DNA of 64,000 bases from Cryptomeria japonica (lineage: Eukaryota; Streptophyta; Pinopsida; Cupressales; Cupressaceae): NCBI RefSeq assembly GCF_030272615.1, contig NC_081405.1, positions 612,908,920 through 612,972,919 of the forward strand, given 5' to 3'. A program made the position numbers and the translations under genes. This document shows positions 1 through 10,264 of the stretch, piece after piece; position 1 is the stretch's first letter, and every line of letters begins with the position of its first letter. The notes under the pieces were generated by a model. The model did not search any database. It saw nothing but the letters and a program-made list of their open reading frames with translations, and was not told the origin of the DNA.

Positions 1-831
1 CTCGACACCAACATCCACTGTAGTCCTCAAGTTTAGTGTCTCTTGTCACTTGTATAAGTCTATTTGATTGTGGTCACAATGTTTACTTTCACAAAAGGAT
101 AGATAGCATTGAACCATAATGTTGTTTGAGTCTGTTGAAAGATTTGATTTGTTGAAGCCCATTGTTGCTACTATGTCTCATCTGAAATTGCCTAAATCCA
201 TGAAATTGATACTTTATTGCGGAGAAGGTAGAACTTTATTGCGGATTGGTGATGCAAACGTTTCTATATTGTGGATTGTGCATGGATAGACTGAAGAAAG
301 CTGGAAGAAAATCTACTCCTTAGAACATGTGATGCTCTTAGTTCCACACCCATCACTAGACGTAGGATTTGCCTTAGCCACAGATAGGAGCTGATTTATT
401 ATGGATGGAAAGGGGTGAAAAAGGAATATTTATTATGAATGGCTAACCAATCTTAGGTAGATCAATAACAAGCCATGATGGGAATGGGTAAGTTTATTAT
501 GAATGAATAGGACGTGAGTGTGTGCAAAGTGAAGGAGGAAATGGAATCCTGAAGGAGGGAGGAACAATGTCTCTACGCATGACGTCAGTGACCCAGTTTT
601 CACCATGGTACTTGCCCAGGGCGCCATCGAAGTGGTTTTCACCATTGGATGAAATGTTTTTCTTTACTTTTATTTTTTATTTTTTATTTTTTTTGTGTGT
701 CACAAGGCGCCTATTTGCCAGGTTTTCACCAAGTAACAATTTTTTATTTTTATGATTTTTTTGTATTTTTGATATTTTATGATTTTTTTAATTTTTTTAA
801 TTTTTGGATTAGGATATTTTGAAGAGCTATG
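1..831 (-). other. 3' non-coding region of element A
   Basis: This stretch has no convincing gene. On the minus strand it corresponds to the region after pol in element B (62770-63600) and in element E (50150-50960). The correspondence includes the T/A-rich run at 660-800 and the block around 1-120, which matches the reverse complement of 63480-63600. Short open frames here are incidental. The polypurine tract and 3' LTR would lie further left. Confidence 0.75.
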
Positions 832-1064
832 TGTAAAACCTACGAAGGTGCATGCTATTGATAAAATCCTCCAAAGGTTCGCCATCTAGAGTTGAGAGCT
901 GATATGCACTAGATCCATAGGTTGCTGTGATGATGTAAGGACCAAGCCAATTCGGTTCGAACTTGCCCTTCTCTCTGTCTTGCTGATTTTTAGGATTTTC
1001 TTTGAGAACTAAGTCACCTACCTCAAATGTGCGAGGCTTTACCTTGTGATAGTAGCTGCATTGT
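832..1064 (-). pseudogene. Integrase C-terminal tail left behind in element A
   Basis: On the minus strand this stretch reads as the end of a Tat-type integrase: a VGDLVL segment, a KFEPNWLGPYI segment and a terminal MHLRRFYT followed by a stop. The same tail ends integrase in B (62767) and in E (about 50965). In A it lies in a different frame from the protease ORF that ends at 1039. Homology to B resumes near 1064, which marks one end of the pol deletion. Nothing catalytic remains, so it is a remnant. Confidence 0.8.
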
Positions 1065-3294
1065 TCCTTGACTGAATGATGTGTAACTTGAGTGACTGTC
1101 TTCCTTGATAAAGGAACTGAGATAGAATTACTAGTGTGTGGACTACATAGGCCCTATGCGTGTCACCTAAAGAAGTTTGGGCATCCCTATTAACAAAGTC
1201 CTTCGAGGAAGTTCCATTAAAGGTCCATTGATGTGATGTATCGCCAAAAGGGAAAGGATGTACGGAACAAGTGGATGACTGATGAAGGTTTATGATTGCG
1301 AGAAGAAGTGAAAGTATCATGATATGATGGAGAATTAAGATCAACAAGTATGCTTTTTGATTTAAAATTGTAGAACTTTTTCCCCCAGTTATTTTGATAT
1401 TAGGGGAGATCATCTCTTTTTCTTTTTCTTTCATAGGATTTTTGTCCTTGACTTTGAATTTTGCAGAGTCCAATAGCTTTTGATTTTGAGTTGGATTAAA
1501 GGACTTTTCTTTATTTTTGACTTTTAGATTTTTCTTTTCATATCTTGATTTTTGATCCCCAATTAGTAAGGGCTTTTGTGATTCTTGTTGATCCAAGTTT
1601 GGGAGAGAAGTGGAAATGGAATGAGTGGATGAAATGGTAAGGCTATGTGAGTTCTCAAGAGGGCTGGCGATACGCTCAATAGATTCTTCACAGGAACCAC
1701 TCTTAGGACTATTGATATCAAGACATGGTTGCACCACTAGAGGATATTTGCATTCAAACTTAGTAACCACAACACTAGGTGGTTCATACCCAATTCCTTG
1801 GCATTGAAATTTTTTTGTAGGTTGTTCTTGTTGACCGAATACCTTAGGAGATAGTGGGAGTTGATCAACATGAAAGATATACTCACCACATCCCATGTCT
1901 TTAATCTTGAACTTTTCTTTGATCTCTGCTTGTTTTGATGTAGAAGCTTTCAAGGATTCTGGATCAACATATGCTGAAGATGGAACAACTTCTTGATTGA
2001 ATGGGATTGTTATTTCCGATCTAGGTCGCATATTGTTGCAATATATGAATGGATTTGGATCAGCTTTGACGGTCACTTCAATTCCATTATGTGGGAACTT
2101 GATACATCGATGATATGTAGGTGGGACTGCGCTCATCTCATGAATCCATGGATGTCCTAGCAATATGTTGTATGTGAGATCCAGGTCTAGGAATTGACAA
2201 ACCACATCGTTTGTAACCGGTCCAACTTTGAGAGGTAAGGTGACTGTGCCTTTGGATGAATGCTCTTCATCATCATATGCCTTGATAGTAATTTTGTTTG
2301 TAGCATTCACAACATTTTCAGAATATCCCAATTGTTTAATGGTGTTCAATGTACAAATGTTCAGACCTGCTCCTCCATCTATCAGGACTCGTTTTATTCG
2401 ATGTTTGTGTAGGAAGGATTCAATGTGTAAAGGTGCATTATGTGGTTGGCTTACATAGGTGTCGTTAGCTTCTGTGAATGTAAGGGAGTGTGGAACAGAA
2501 AGGTATCCCACCATGGCTTGAAACTGGTCCACATTCAGATCGGTGGGGATGGAAGTGTCTCTCAAAGTTTTGTCAAGAATGGCTTTATGTGTAGGGGATA
2601 TGCATAAAAGCTCAAGGATTGAGATAAGCACGACTATCTTCCCTAACTGTTCTACAAGGTCATACTCAGGTTTGGTTGATGAGGAAGTGGTGTTTTTAGC
2701 TAGGGCACCTTGCAAAGTGAATTTACCTCGACGAGTTGTGACATTACATTCAGAGGTGGGCTCGGAAGAAGATCCAATGCCTTTTAGGACAATCTTCGGT
2801 CTTTGGGTAGAATTCTTAGGCGTTTTGTCCTTGATGATAATGGTAGAGACATAATCGTCCATTGAAATGTGATTCACAGTTGAATCATAGTTATAGGATG
2901 CTCTGGTATAGTTGGTTTGGTCATCTATGGCTTTAGCTTTTCCCTCGTCATGTTTTGGGAATGGTTGTTTAAACATTTCATGTTCTTGATTGGATGAGTG
3001 TCCTTCAATCTCAATGTCACCTCTACCAATAAGATCTTGTATGATGTTCTTCAACCGATGACAATTTCCTATTTTATGCCCTTTTCTTTTGTGATATTCA
3101 CAGTATTCATCGCCATTCCACCAATTTGGTTTGACCTTTGGCTCATATGGAGGTAAATCTGGAATTGTTATTATTTTGTTTGCCACTAGCTTTTTGAAAA
3201 CTGACTCTAGTGGTTCTCCCAATGGGGTGTACTTCCTTTGTGATTTTGAAGTTGTTTGAGTATTCACCTGATTGTTTGTAGAGCTTGATCCCAA
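1039..3294 (-). CDS. Gag C-terminus plus aspartic protease ORF of element A (751 aa)
   Basis: This is the longest uninterrupted ORF in the window. Around residues 63-76 it has a CHHC knuckle (C-x2-H-x4-H-x4-C, CEYHKRKGHKIGNC), the kind used in Gag of Tat/Ogre-type elements. Around residues 300-320 is a retropepsin-like active site, VLIDGGAG, followed near residue 380 by the ILLGHPWIHE flap-end motif. Residues of about 470 onward match B only up to a KVFG motif. After that comes a Lys/Glu-rich spacer with repeated KEKEKE-like runs that B lacks, in the place where RT should start. It lies in the same frame as the gag fragments upstream, so it was part of one gag-pro reading frame. The start at 3294 is only the first Met after an in-frame stop at 3310. 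Whether it is translated is unknown. Confidence 0.8.
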   Translation of the reverse strand: MGSSSTNNQVNTQTTSKSQRKYTPLGEPLESVFKKLVANKIITIPDLPPYEPKVKPNWWNGDEYCEYHKRKGHKIGNCHRLKNIIQDLIGRGDIEIEGHSSNQEHEMFKQPFPKHDEGKAKAIDDQTNYTRASYNYDSTVNHISMDDYVSTIIIKDKTPKNSTQRPKIVLKGIGSSSEPTSECNVTTRRGKFTLQGALAKNTTSSSTKPEYDLVEQLGKIVVLISILELLCISPTHKAILDKTLRDTSIPTDLNVDQFQAMVGYLSVPHSLTFTEANDTYVSQPHNAPLHIESFLHKHRIKRVLIDGGAGLNICTLNTIKQLGYSENVVNATNKITIKAYDDEEHSSKGTVTLPLKVGPVTNDVVCQFLDLDLTYNILLGHPWIHEMSAVPPTYHRCIKFPHNGIEVTVKADPNPFIYCNNMRPRSEITIPFNQEVVPSSAYVDPESLKASTSKQAEIKEKFKIKDMGCGEYIFHVDQLPLSPKVFGQQEQPTKKFQCQGIGYEPPSVVVTKFECKYPLVVQPCLDINSPKSGSCEESIERIASPLENSHSLTISSTHSISTSLPNLDQQESQKPLLIGDQKSRYEKKNLKVKNKEKSFNPTQNQKLLDSAKFKVKDKNPMKEKEKEMISPNIKITGGKSSTILNQKAYLLILILHHIMILSLLLAIINLHQSSTCSVHPFPFGDTSHQWTFNGTSSKDFVNRDAQTSLGDTHRAYVVHTLVILSQFLYQGRQSLKLHIIQSRNNAATITR

Positions 3295-4953
3295 AAAAAC
3301 AATTTTGGGTCATACTGTATTGGCATCGACAACACCATCATTGACTGTGTTCTTGTTTTTATTCCAAAATCTTGGCTTGTCTTTTCCTTTAAAGTCCTCT
3401 TTGTTTTCTTTGAATATTTTGATGATACCTTGCTCAACTAAGACCTTCTCTATTGCTAATCCTTTTTCAATGACGTCCTTGAAAGTGGACAAACAAGCTT
3501 TCCTTAAATCATAACCAATTTCTCTATGGACATTCTGTGTGAACATCTCTACCATTTATTTTTGTGGAATTTCACAAGAGCATTTGCTGGCTAAATTCCC
3601 CCATCTTTGTAAAAATGATGAAAAAGATTCTCCATCCTTTTGCTTGGTGTTGCACAAAGTGGTGATTGATATATCTGTCTCTATGTTGTATGGGAAATGT
3701 TGTATGAAAGCTTCTGCTAGATCACCCCAAGACTTAATTCCAGGTGGAAGTTGGGAGAACCATTCCATAGCTTGATCAACTAAGCTTTGTGGGAATAATC
3801 TCATCAGATATGTCTCTTTTGTTGCTACCTCAATGCAAACTGTGAAAAACTATCTTATATGTGCCTTAGGATCTCTTTTGCCTCTATACTTATCAAACTT
3901 AGGTGTCACAAAGTGTGTAGGGAATGGAGGCATTGGAATGCTTTTGTCAAATGGATAGGGACATATGTCTCTCATTTTGTAAATTGCCTTTGGTGTATTT
4001 ATGTCCTCCATTTTCTTTTGTAAGTCCTTAATTTGTTGTTCCAAATTGTTCTTAGGTGGAGACCGACTTCTTGGACCATACCCCATGCCTGAGCCACTAG
4101 GTGGGGGCGGAGCATATTGCATATATGGATGGTATTGATCATACACATGTTCATATGGAGGAGGTCTATAATGATGTTGCGTATATGCACCACTTGGTAT
4201 AGAGTCATGATGAGGAACGAAATATCTGCTTTGTCCTTGTATACCGTACTCTACTGGCATGTCATGAGTTTGTTCGAATGTGTTGCCCCCAAATTTGACA
4301 CGGGGTTTTCTTGTGTCAAAATATTGATCATGCCTTTGGATATCCAATTGCTTTGGTGGTTGATCCTTAGCATTGGTATGTGATTGAGTATATTTTTCTG
4401 CATAAGACTTTCATAATGGTCTGCGAAGGTGAGTATCATATGCTTGACCATGTGTGTATGGGACCTCAGGTTTTTGAAACAAAGATGATGGTGATTCAAG
4501 CATAAAATGTGGTCCTCTATTGCCTCCACTATTAGGCCTCCTTTGATCCATGTTGAGGTGAGGTTGTTGCAAAGGTCGATTTTCCATTATTTGAGACATG
4601 TCAAAATCATGAGGGATCTTGGTTCCACTTTGTGCCATCACTTGTAGAAAATATTGTCTATCTCTCCTCATTATTTCCTCAACCAATCGATTAAAATGGG
4701 GATCCATAATGGAGTCTTCCACTTCTGTTGAATGTACTTAAATGTTGTCCATATTGTCATTGTGTGTATCATTGTTGTTTGTAGTGTCCATGTTCTCAAC
4801 ATTTGGAATGTTTCTATAGGCATCCATGTCAGGTAATGTAGTATGATCAAAATTGAAAAAGACATCATTGTCATACTCATAGGCACTCATGTTTGCGGAC
4901 TCTTGAGCCTCTTTAGCTTCTCTCATAGATTTTTGGGAATGGGTTTCAACCAT
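3295..4953 (-). pseudogene. Gag of element A with five in-frame stops
   Basis: Read from 4953 downward, the frame stays the same all the way to 1039. Nonsense codons sit at 4738-4740, 4411-4413, 3850-3852, 3556-3558 and 3310-3312, and no frameshift is needed. The product matches B Gag along its length. Near 4040-4000 there is a short coiled-coil segment (NNLEQQIKDLQKKMED). At about 3800-3600 is the retrotransposon Gag domain with EWFSQLPPG and ESFSSFLQRW motifs. A Pro/Tyr-rich segment (4200-4080) precedes it. Gag forms the cytoplasmic particle. With five stops this copy cannot make full-length Gag unless codons are read through. Confidence 0.85.
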
Positions 4954-5689
4954 GAACTAGGTATTGACCAAGATGTGTGAGACTAGATGAAAATGAAAAG
5001 AGTATGAAATACCAAGAGTTGGATGGAATGTAAATGAATCTGAGGTGTTCTTGCATTGTCCAAAGTGTAAGACCAGGTATGTATGTAGTAGAGTAGGTGT
5101 GGCTTCCAAAGAGATGATAGTTTCTCTTGATGAGGTAAGTTGACCTTGACTCTAAGTAAGACCAAATGAGACCCAAAGGTGATAGACCTTGATGAGGGAC
5201 CACTTAGCAAAATGTTATTGTATGTAGTGTATTGACAAAGTAAGATGAGGACAAGCAAGTGACCTTTTGACTCAAGTTTAGACAAATGTGAATGTAATGT
5301 AAGGTGTAAAGCAATGATAGACTTTGTGAGACCCAAAGGTAGGTTGAATGCTAGATGAAAATCTAGGGAAATAACTTAGGAAGCTCAATGAATCTGAAAC
5401 TGGCTGCTCTTGTTTGTTGGACTGTAAATTTTTCCAATTTGTGAAGTTGTTGTTGTGACCAAATCTGAATTTGTTTGACTGTTTTTCATGACAAGAGGAC
5501 ACAATGTTGATGAGGACCCAATGTTTGCAAGTGTTTAGACTCAAAATGACTCAAAAGAAAGTGTGTTGTTTGATGTAAAAAGTGTTTTGCATACACTTGA
5601 AGACACAAAAGACACAATTTTATGATGTTTGATCTTGAATGTTTGAATGTTTAAATGAGAACAAGCACAATTCTTATGGTTGGCCAGGA

Positions 5690-6400
5690 CAATAGTTGTT
5701 GATCCCACATGGAGTTTCCCCCGAGGCTACGCTATTCAGAGTGGATACTTAGATGCTTGACCCCACTGGATCCACCCTCGACACTCACTTCTCAGGGCAA
5801 CCAAGCATCAGTCCCCATGAAAACTCCCTATGGCAAACTTTGTATCTCTACTAAGAACCGTATGTGTGTGGGTCGCTCCAGAGGTTCGATCTCCTGACCC
5901 AACAACTAGAAGGATTTTGGCTTCTAAAACAAAAAGGTGCTAGTAAGGGCATTCGTTCGTGTGGCCATACATGCGATACTTTCAGCTCTGTAAATACAGA
6001 AGGCTCCCAGCCGGTAGGGGCTACGCCCTACAATTGATCAAATAAATTTGATCAAATGGGTTTATGGGGAGACATAGTGTCGGTATGAACTAATTAACAC
6101 ACTTTACCCATGGCTTTCACCATGGATAGAGTTATTTATAGTGGTTTGGAAGAGGATGGATTTTCCTCGCTACCACTTGGGTTGTTCTCTCCTCACTAGT
6201 AGTCCTAATGACCACACAGGGAGACATGCCCTCTAAAGATTAAACAAAAAGAGCCTATTGCCCAAGACATAAAAGACATTGGTTCAATTTTAGTGCACCA
6301 ATTGAAGTGCTTGATAATCTTTGAAAACAAGACACACAATAAAGATCAAAAGAAAATCCTTGTCAAGGTCCTGCAACAAAGATTTGTTAGTAGTTTGGGT
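5690..6400 (-). other. Conserved leader segment of element A
   Basis: This untranslated segment lies between the variable leader and gag. It is visibly more GC-rich than its neighbours and aligns with B 53640-54310 on the opposite strand, including the blocks around the sequence GAGGTTCGATCTCC and the TTTGATCAAATGGGT palindrome region. Element G carries a more diverged version at 24960-25640. No long ORF spans it in the element's sense, so conservation must be for RNA or DNA function or simply recent common origin. Confidence 0.7.
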
Positions 6401-6549
6401 TGTTTCAAATGATTACCCCTTCCTGCAAGCACAGAAGTTAGGTAAATTTTAGATCCAAAAAGACTTTGTGAAATAGGGGCCTTCAACAATGCGTTTTTTT
6501 GACCAATTAAAAGATATGATTCATCATAAAATATCCCACCTGTAAAATT

Positions 6550-7410
6550 TCAAGAAATTTCCAGAAATGTAAGAAAATCCAAAAAAATTGTTAGTTTGCT
6601 CCAAAAATTATTTTTTTATGAAAAATCATAAAAAATTCATATAAAATGCAAAATTGATCCAAAAAATCTAAAATTTTTACTGGACACTCTTGATGGTCTT
6701 CCAAACCTGCATAAAAACAATCCTGCAAAAATTACAAGTCATTTGTGAGATATGAGCAAAATAATGCAAAACCCTAATTTTCAAAGATCCGATTTTTTAG
6801 GAAATATTTTGCATCAAAATTAAAATCACAAAGAACAAATCCTGAGTATAATTATGAGAGATTTCAAAAAATGTAAGAAAATCCAAAAAATTCGCTCATT
6901 TTCTCTCAAAATTAATTTTTTATGAAAATACATAACAAATTCATAGAAACTTCAAATATGCTCCAAAAACTCTAAAATTTTTACTGAGCACCTCTGATAA
7001 TGTTCTTGACTTGCAAAAAACATTTAATACCACAATTAAAAGCAGTTTATGAGATCTGATCAAAATAATGAAAAACCCTAATTTTTAAAGATCCATTGTT
7101 TAAGGAAATATTTTGCGTCAAAATTAAAATAAAAAAGAACAGACCCTGTTTATAATTATGAGAGATTTCAAAAAATGTAAGAAAATCCAAAAAATTCGCT
7201 CATTTTATCTCTAAATTAATTTTTTATGAAAAATCATAAAAAATTCATAGAAAATGAAAATATGCTCCAAAAATTCTGAAATTTGGATTGAGAGCTCTTG
7301 ATACTGTCTTCAACCTGTCAACAAAATTTGGTATAAAATTTTGTAGCCGTTTGTGAGATCAGATCAAATCTCTCCAAGATCTTGATTTTGTGTCCAAAAC
7401 CCTAGCTGCA
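6550..7410 (-). repeat. 304-bp tandem repeat, about 2.8 copies, in A leader
   Basis: Three copies of a roughly 304-bp unit lie head to tail. The marker AAGAAAATCC begins at 6571, 6875 and 7179, exactly 304 bp apart each time. Further shared blocks include CTAAAATTTTTACTG and a TTTGTGAGAT block. The array sits just after the primer-binding site. Element B has a different, 20-bp repeat in the matching position. Confidence 0.9.
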
Positions 7411-7495
7411 TAAGGTTATTCTCCAAATTGTTTTACAAAACAGCAATATAGGGTTAGAAAAACCTACAAAAAATATAGATCTAACAAAAATCCAT

Positions 7496-7513
7496 GTCCC
7501 ACCGAGCATGCCA
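7496..7513 (-). promoter_or_regulatory. Primer-binding site of element A
   Basis: Four bases after the LTR end, the minus strand reads TGGCATGCTCGGTGGGAC. It starts with TGG, complementary to a tRNA CCA end, and nearly matches the sequence at the same place in B (TGGCACGCTCGGTGGGAC). I did not assign the tRNA species. Confidence 0.75.
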
Positions 7514-7516
7514 AAA

Positions 7517-8297
7517 TGTTTATGGTGAAAATGGATAACAACAATATTGAAAGACTAAATAGATTCAACCACAAAACCCTAGCCTAACAACAACAAAGAT
7601 CCACCATCATATGAAGATTACCTAAGACAATGCAAATCAAATAAAATCACAAAAATTATACCATCACATGTACAATAGGGTTTGGATCTCCATTCTTCCT
7701 GTCTCCATTGATCTTGCTTGATATATTTGCTCTCAGATTTTATGTGTGCACAAGAGCTCAACAAAGAACAGAAATGTGGTTGCAAGTAGGCTTGATCGCA
7801 TATGAAATTTCGAATGCTAGAGTAGTCGCATAGTCAGCGGGGGTTTGATAATGAAGGAAACATCTTCTTATATAGAAGACACAATAAGAAATGAAGGGAT
7901 AAGATTGAGAGGTTTAAAAGATAAATGGTCGACTATGATTAGAGGGTAGGTAGAGGAAATAAGAAAATAATAAGAGGGTAGGTAGTGTAGGAATTAAGAG
8001 ATGAATGACATGTGTCATGGGTAGAAAAGGATAATGAATTAATTAAATAAATAAAGATTTGTTTAATTAATAGAAGAAGTGGGATCAATTAAATAAATAA
8101 GATATTTATTTAATTTAGGAAAAGATAATTTAAATAAATAAATGTATTTATTTAAATGAGAAATAAGGCTAGAAGAGGGTAAATGAATTAATTAAATAAA
8201 TAAAGATTTAAATTTAATTAATAGAAGAATCAGGCTAAAATAATTAAATAAATGCAAATATTTATTTAATTAGACTGGACAATTTTAGGTGTCTACA
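7517..8297 (-). mobile_element. 5' LTR of element A (781 bp)
   Basis: On the minus strand the LTR runs from TGTAGACACCTAAAATTG at 8297 to ...CATAAACA at 7517. It aligns along its length with the LTRs of B (52174-52945) and E (47710-48492). Features in order are an AT-rich palindrome array (8033-8283), a TATA-like CTATATAAG near 7875-7867 and the 3' end next to the primer-binding site. This is the promoter of the element. Confidence 0.9.
8033..8283 (-). repeat. Array of five AT-rich palindromes in A LTR
   Basis: Just inside the LTR terminus are five imperfect palindromes of about 30 bp built from AATTAAATAAAT and ATTTATTTAATT arms, separated by short non-repetitive spacers. The same five-part arrangement is found in the LTRs of E (48226-48476) and B (52196-52440). 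Confidence 0.85.
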
Positions 8298-9648
8298 CTG
8301 ACTATGGATTTTGGGACATAAGGACCCAAAATGGATTTGAAAGGTTGAAGGAATTTAGGAGGGATAGCAATTTTGGATGTCAACTTTGTTTTTTCTTTAG
8401 GATGTTGTGCTTCCAATAATTGCTTGGGAATCCCCATGGTTTCTGACTTTTCCTTATTTTGTGGTTCCTTGGAACACATTCCTTGTACAAGTGACTTAGG
8501 AAGCCCTATGACTTTTGACTTAAATCGTTCTTTTTCCGAATGGGCTTTTGGCCTTTTGAATATTTCTTTTTCTTTTTCTTTTTGGATCATATTATGTTTT
8601 TTTCTTTTCACATTTTGATTAGATAGGACATGTTGATCCTTAAATGCATGTGGATTTTTGGACGTGTGGATTTTATGCTTGGCATCCAAATTTATTCCAA
8701 ATGGAATGGAATTATGGACGAATAGGAATGATATGAAGGTCTTCTGGATGGGTTGATGTAAGTAGATGGTGGGAAGGCTCTCAAAGATTTGTTCCTTTTT
8801 TGATCCTGCTTTTTGATAGGATATGTGAATTATGAGCTAGTGGATGAAGGAATATATGGACCTAAGATGGATGGAAGGGATGAAGGTCTATACACATGTT
8901 TGGATTTAGATGGATGGATATGGGATTTAATAAGGGTATCAATTTATTGAGAGTGAATTATGTAACCAAGGCCATGACCATCAATATTTTCTTTGATATG
9001 GAGGGGTTCTAAAATGCCTTGTTCATTTAAGCCTAACCCTTTGCCTTGATAATGCATGCTTTGACAAATATTTTTACCAATGGGGTACTTTTTATTTTTG
9101 AGACAAGACATGAGTCCATTTTGAGAAGGATATGATATGGAAGAAATGATAAATTCATGGAGTAAACTAACTTAGATGAAGATGGAGGAATCCATTTCAT
9201 ATGTAAGGGGTTCATGAACAACTCACGTAGAGGCGTTGGGATCATGAGGGGGACTAGGAGGATCTATGGGACCATCTAGTGAGATAGAATTTTGTCAAGG
9301 ACATGGAGGATTAAGGCATGGAGATGAAGGGATGTAGAGATATTGATAGGGATCTAAAGGGATGATGGGATCTTGTGATAGACATGAAGCTGGAGGGATA
9401 ATTTGATCTTGACTTGGAAGAGGATCATTGGACTCCATTTTAAGGGTTTTGCACTTGATTTTGGATGGAATCATCAGGAAGGGTGAACAAAATGTCATGA
9501 TCTTGCTTAGGAAGTGAAGTGTCAACAAGAATTGAAAGGACAATGTGTTCTTGAGGCAAAAATGGATCATCTTAGATAGGATGGTCAGGGACAATGGGAT
9601 CATCAAAGGAAATAAGATCTTGGTCAAATGTTGGATGCAATGGGAAAG
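8298..9648 (-). pseudogene. Decayed coding region of element C (lysine-rich, no pol motifs)
   Basis: The best open stretch is the 134-aa frame 8689-8285, which runs 13 bp into the A LTR. It encodes a Lys/Glu-rich sequence with runs such as KEKEKE and a repeated PK-x-L motif, like the lysine-rich spacer of the A protease ORF. Upstream, at 9250-8700, other frames show a GHGLGY segment reminiscent of a G-patch, then many stops. No RT, RNase H or integrase motif was found. I read it as the degraded 3' coding part of a pol-less element. It could equally be the spacer before a pol that A has cut off. Confidence 0.45.
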
Positions 9649-9653
9649 CTTTA
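9649..9653. repeat. Target-site duplication CTTTA, left copy
   Basis: CTTTA directly precedes the copia terminus at 9654 and is repeated at 12214-12218 directly after the other terminus. Confidence 0.9.
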
Positions 9654-10088
9654 TGTTAGGGTTTAGGCAGATCCAGAGCAAATGCAAATTAACAATTATA
9701 TGTAGATTCGAATATATAAAAAAATGAAGAATCATACAAACACAAATAACATAGAGATTTAACATATCACCCAAGATGGGCTACATCCAGTGAACACAAT
9801 TATCTAGTAAAACAATACAACACCATTGCAATGCCCTTTTTCATTCCAGTCACTTATAACATGCAATTTTTAGGGCAACCTACGAAGTCAACTTCTTAGG
9901 GCTTTTCAAATGTTTTTTTTTTAACAAAAAATAATCATTTTATTTTCTCGGGGGCTGCACCCTTGAACACCTTCTCTTAGGGGATTATGCCCTTGAACCC
10001 CTGCTCGGGGCTCGACCCTGCCCCAAACCTTGACAAGGATACATTACGAGTGTACAATAATTGCATGATCAATCACCACATACCAACA
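9654..10088 (-). mobile_element. 3' LTR of the copia element (435 bp)
   Basis: On the minus strand it starts TGTTGGTATGTGGTGATTG at 10088 and ends CCCTAACA at 9654. The first 55 bp match the remnant at 12159-12213. A polypurine-type sequence AAGTGGGAGATTG abuts its start, as is usual in copia elements. Confidence 0.9.
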
Positions 10089-10190
10089 ATCTCCCACTTG
10101 GAGACTGATTGGGCTCCACATCTAACAATCTCCCACTTGGAGACTGATCGGGCTCCACATCTAAGAATCTCGCACTTGGAGATTGCTCTT
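10089..10190 (-). repeat. 39-bp tandem repeat carrying the polypurine tract, three copies
   Basis: The block CTCCCACTTGGAGACTGAT begins at 10091 and 10130, and a diverged copy begins at 10169, giving a 39-bp period. On the element strand each unit contains CCAAGTGGGAGATT, which is the polypurine tract immediately before the 3' LTR. The tract is therefore triplicated. Confidence 0.85.
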
Positions 10191-10264
10191 GGATGACACT
10201 ACTGCACTTGCACCTCCCACTGGATAAAAGACCTAGACTCTTTTGTTCCTTAATTCCATGATTT

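Larger units (their letters stand above)
1..8297 (-). mobile_element. Element A: pol-less Ty3/gypsy (Tat-like) retrotransposon, 3' end outside window
   Basis: Read on the minus strand, this copy starts with a TG...CA LTR at 8297-7517. It continues with a primer-binding site, a leader of about 2.5 kb, a gag-protease frame (4953-1039), the C-terminal tail of a Tat-type integrase (about 1036-832) and a 3' non-coding stretch to base 1. The whole layout aligns by eye with element B on the plus strand. Reverse transcriptase, both RNase H domains and the integrase core are missing, so this is a non-autonomous derivative. Its 3' LTR lies left of the window. It cuts element C at 8297/8298. The candidate target duplication CTGAC (8298-8302) cannot be confirmed without the other end. 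Confidence 0.85.

Noticed and set aside
5709-5897. 62-aa plus-strand ORF in the A leader
   Set aside because: It is antisense to element A, and the matching B region does not keep a clear equivalent. It is a shadow of a GC-rich leader.
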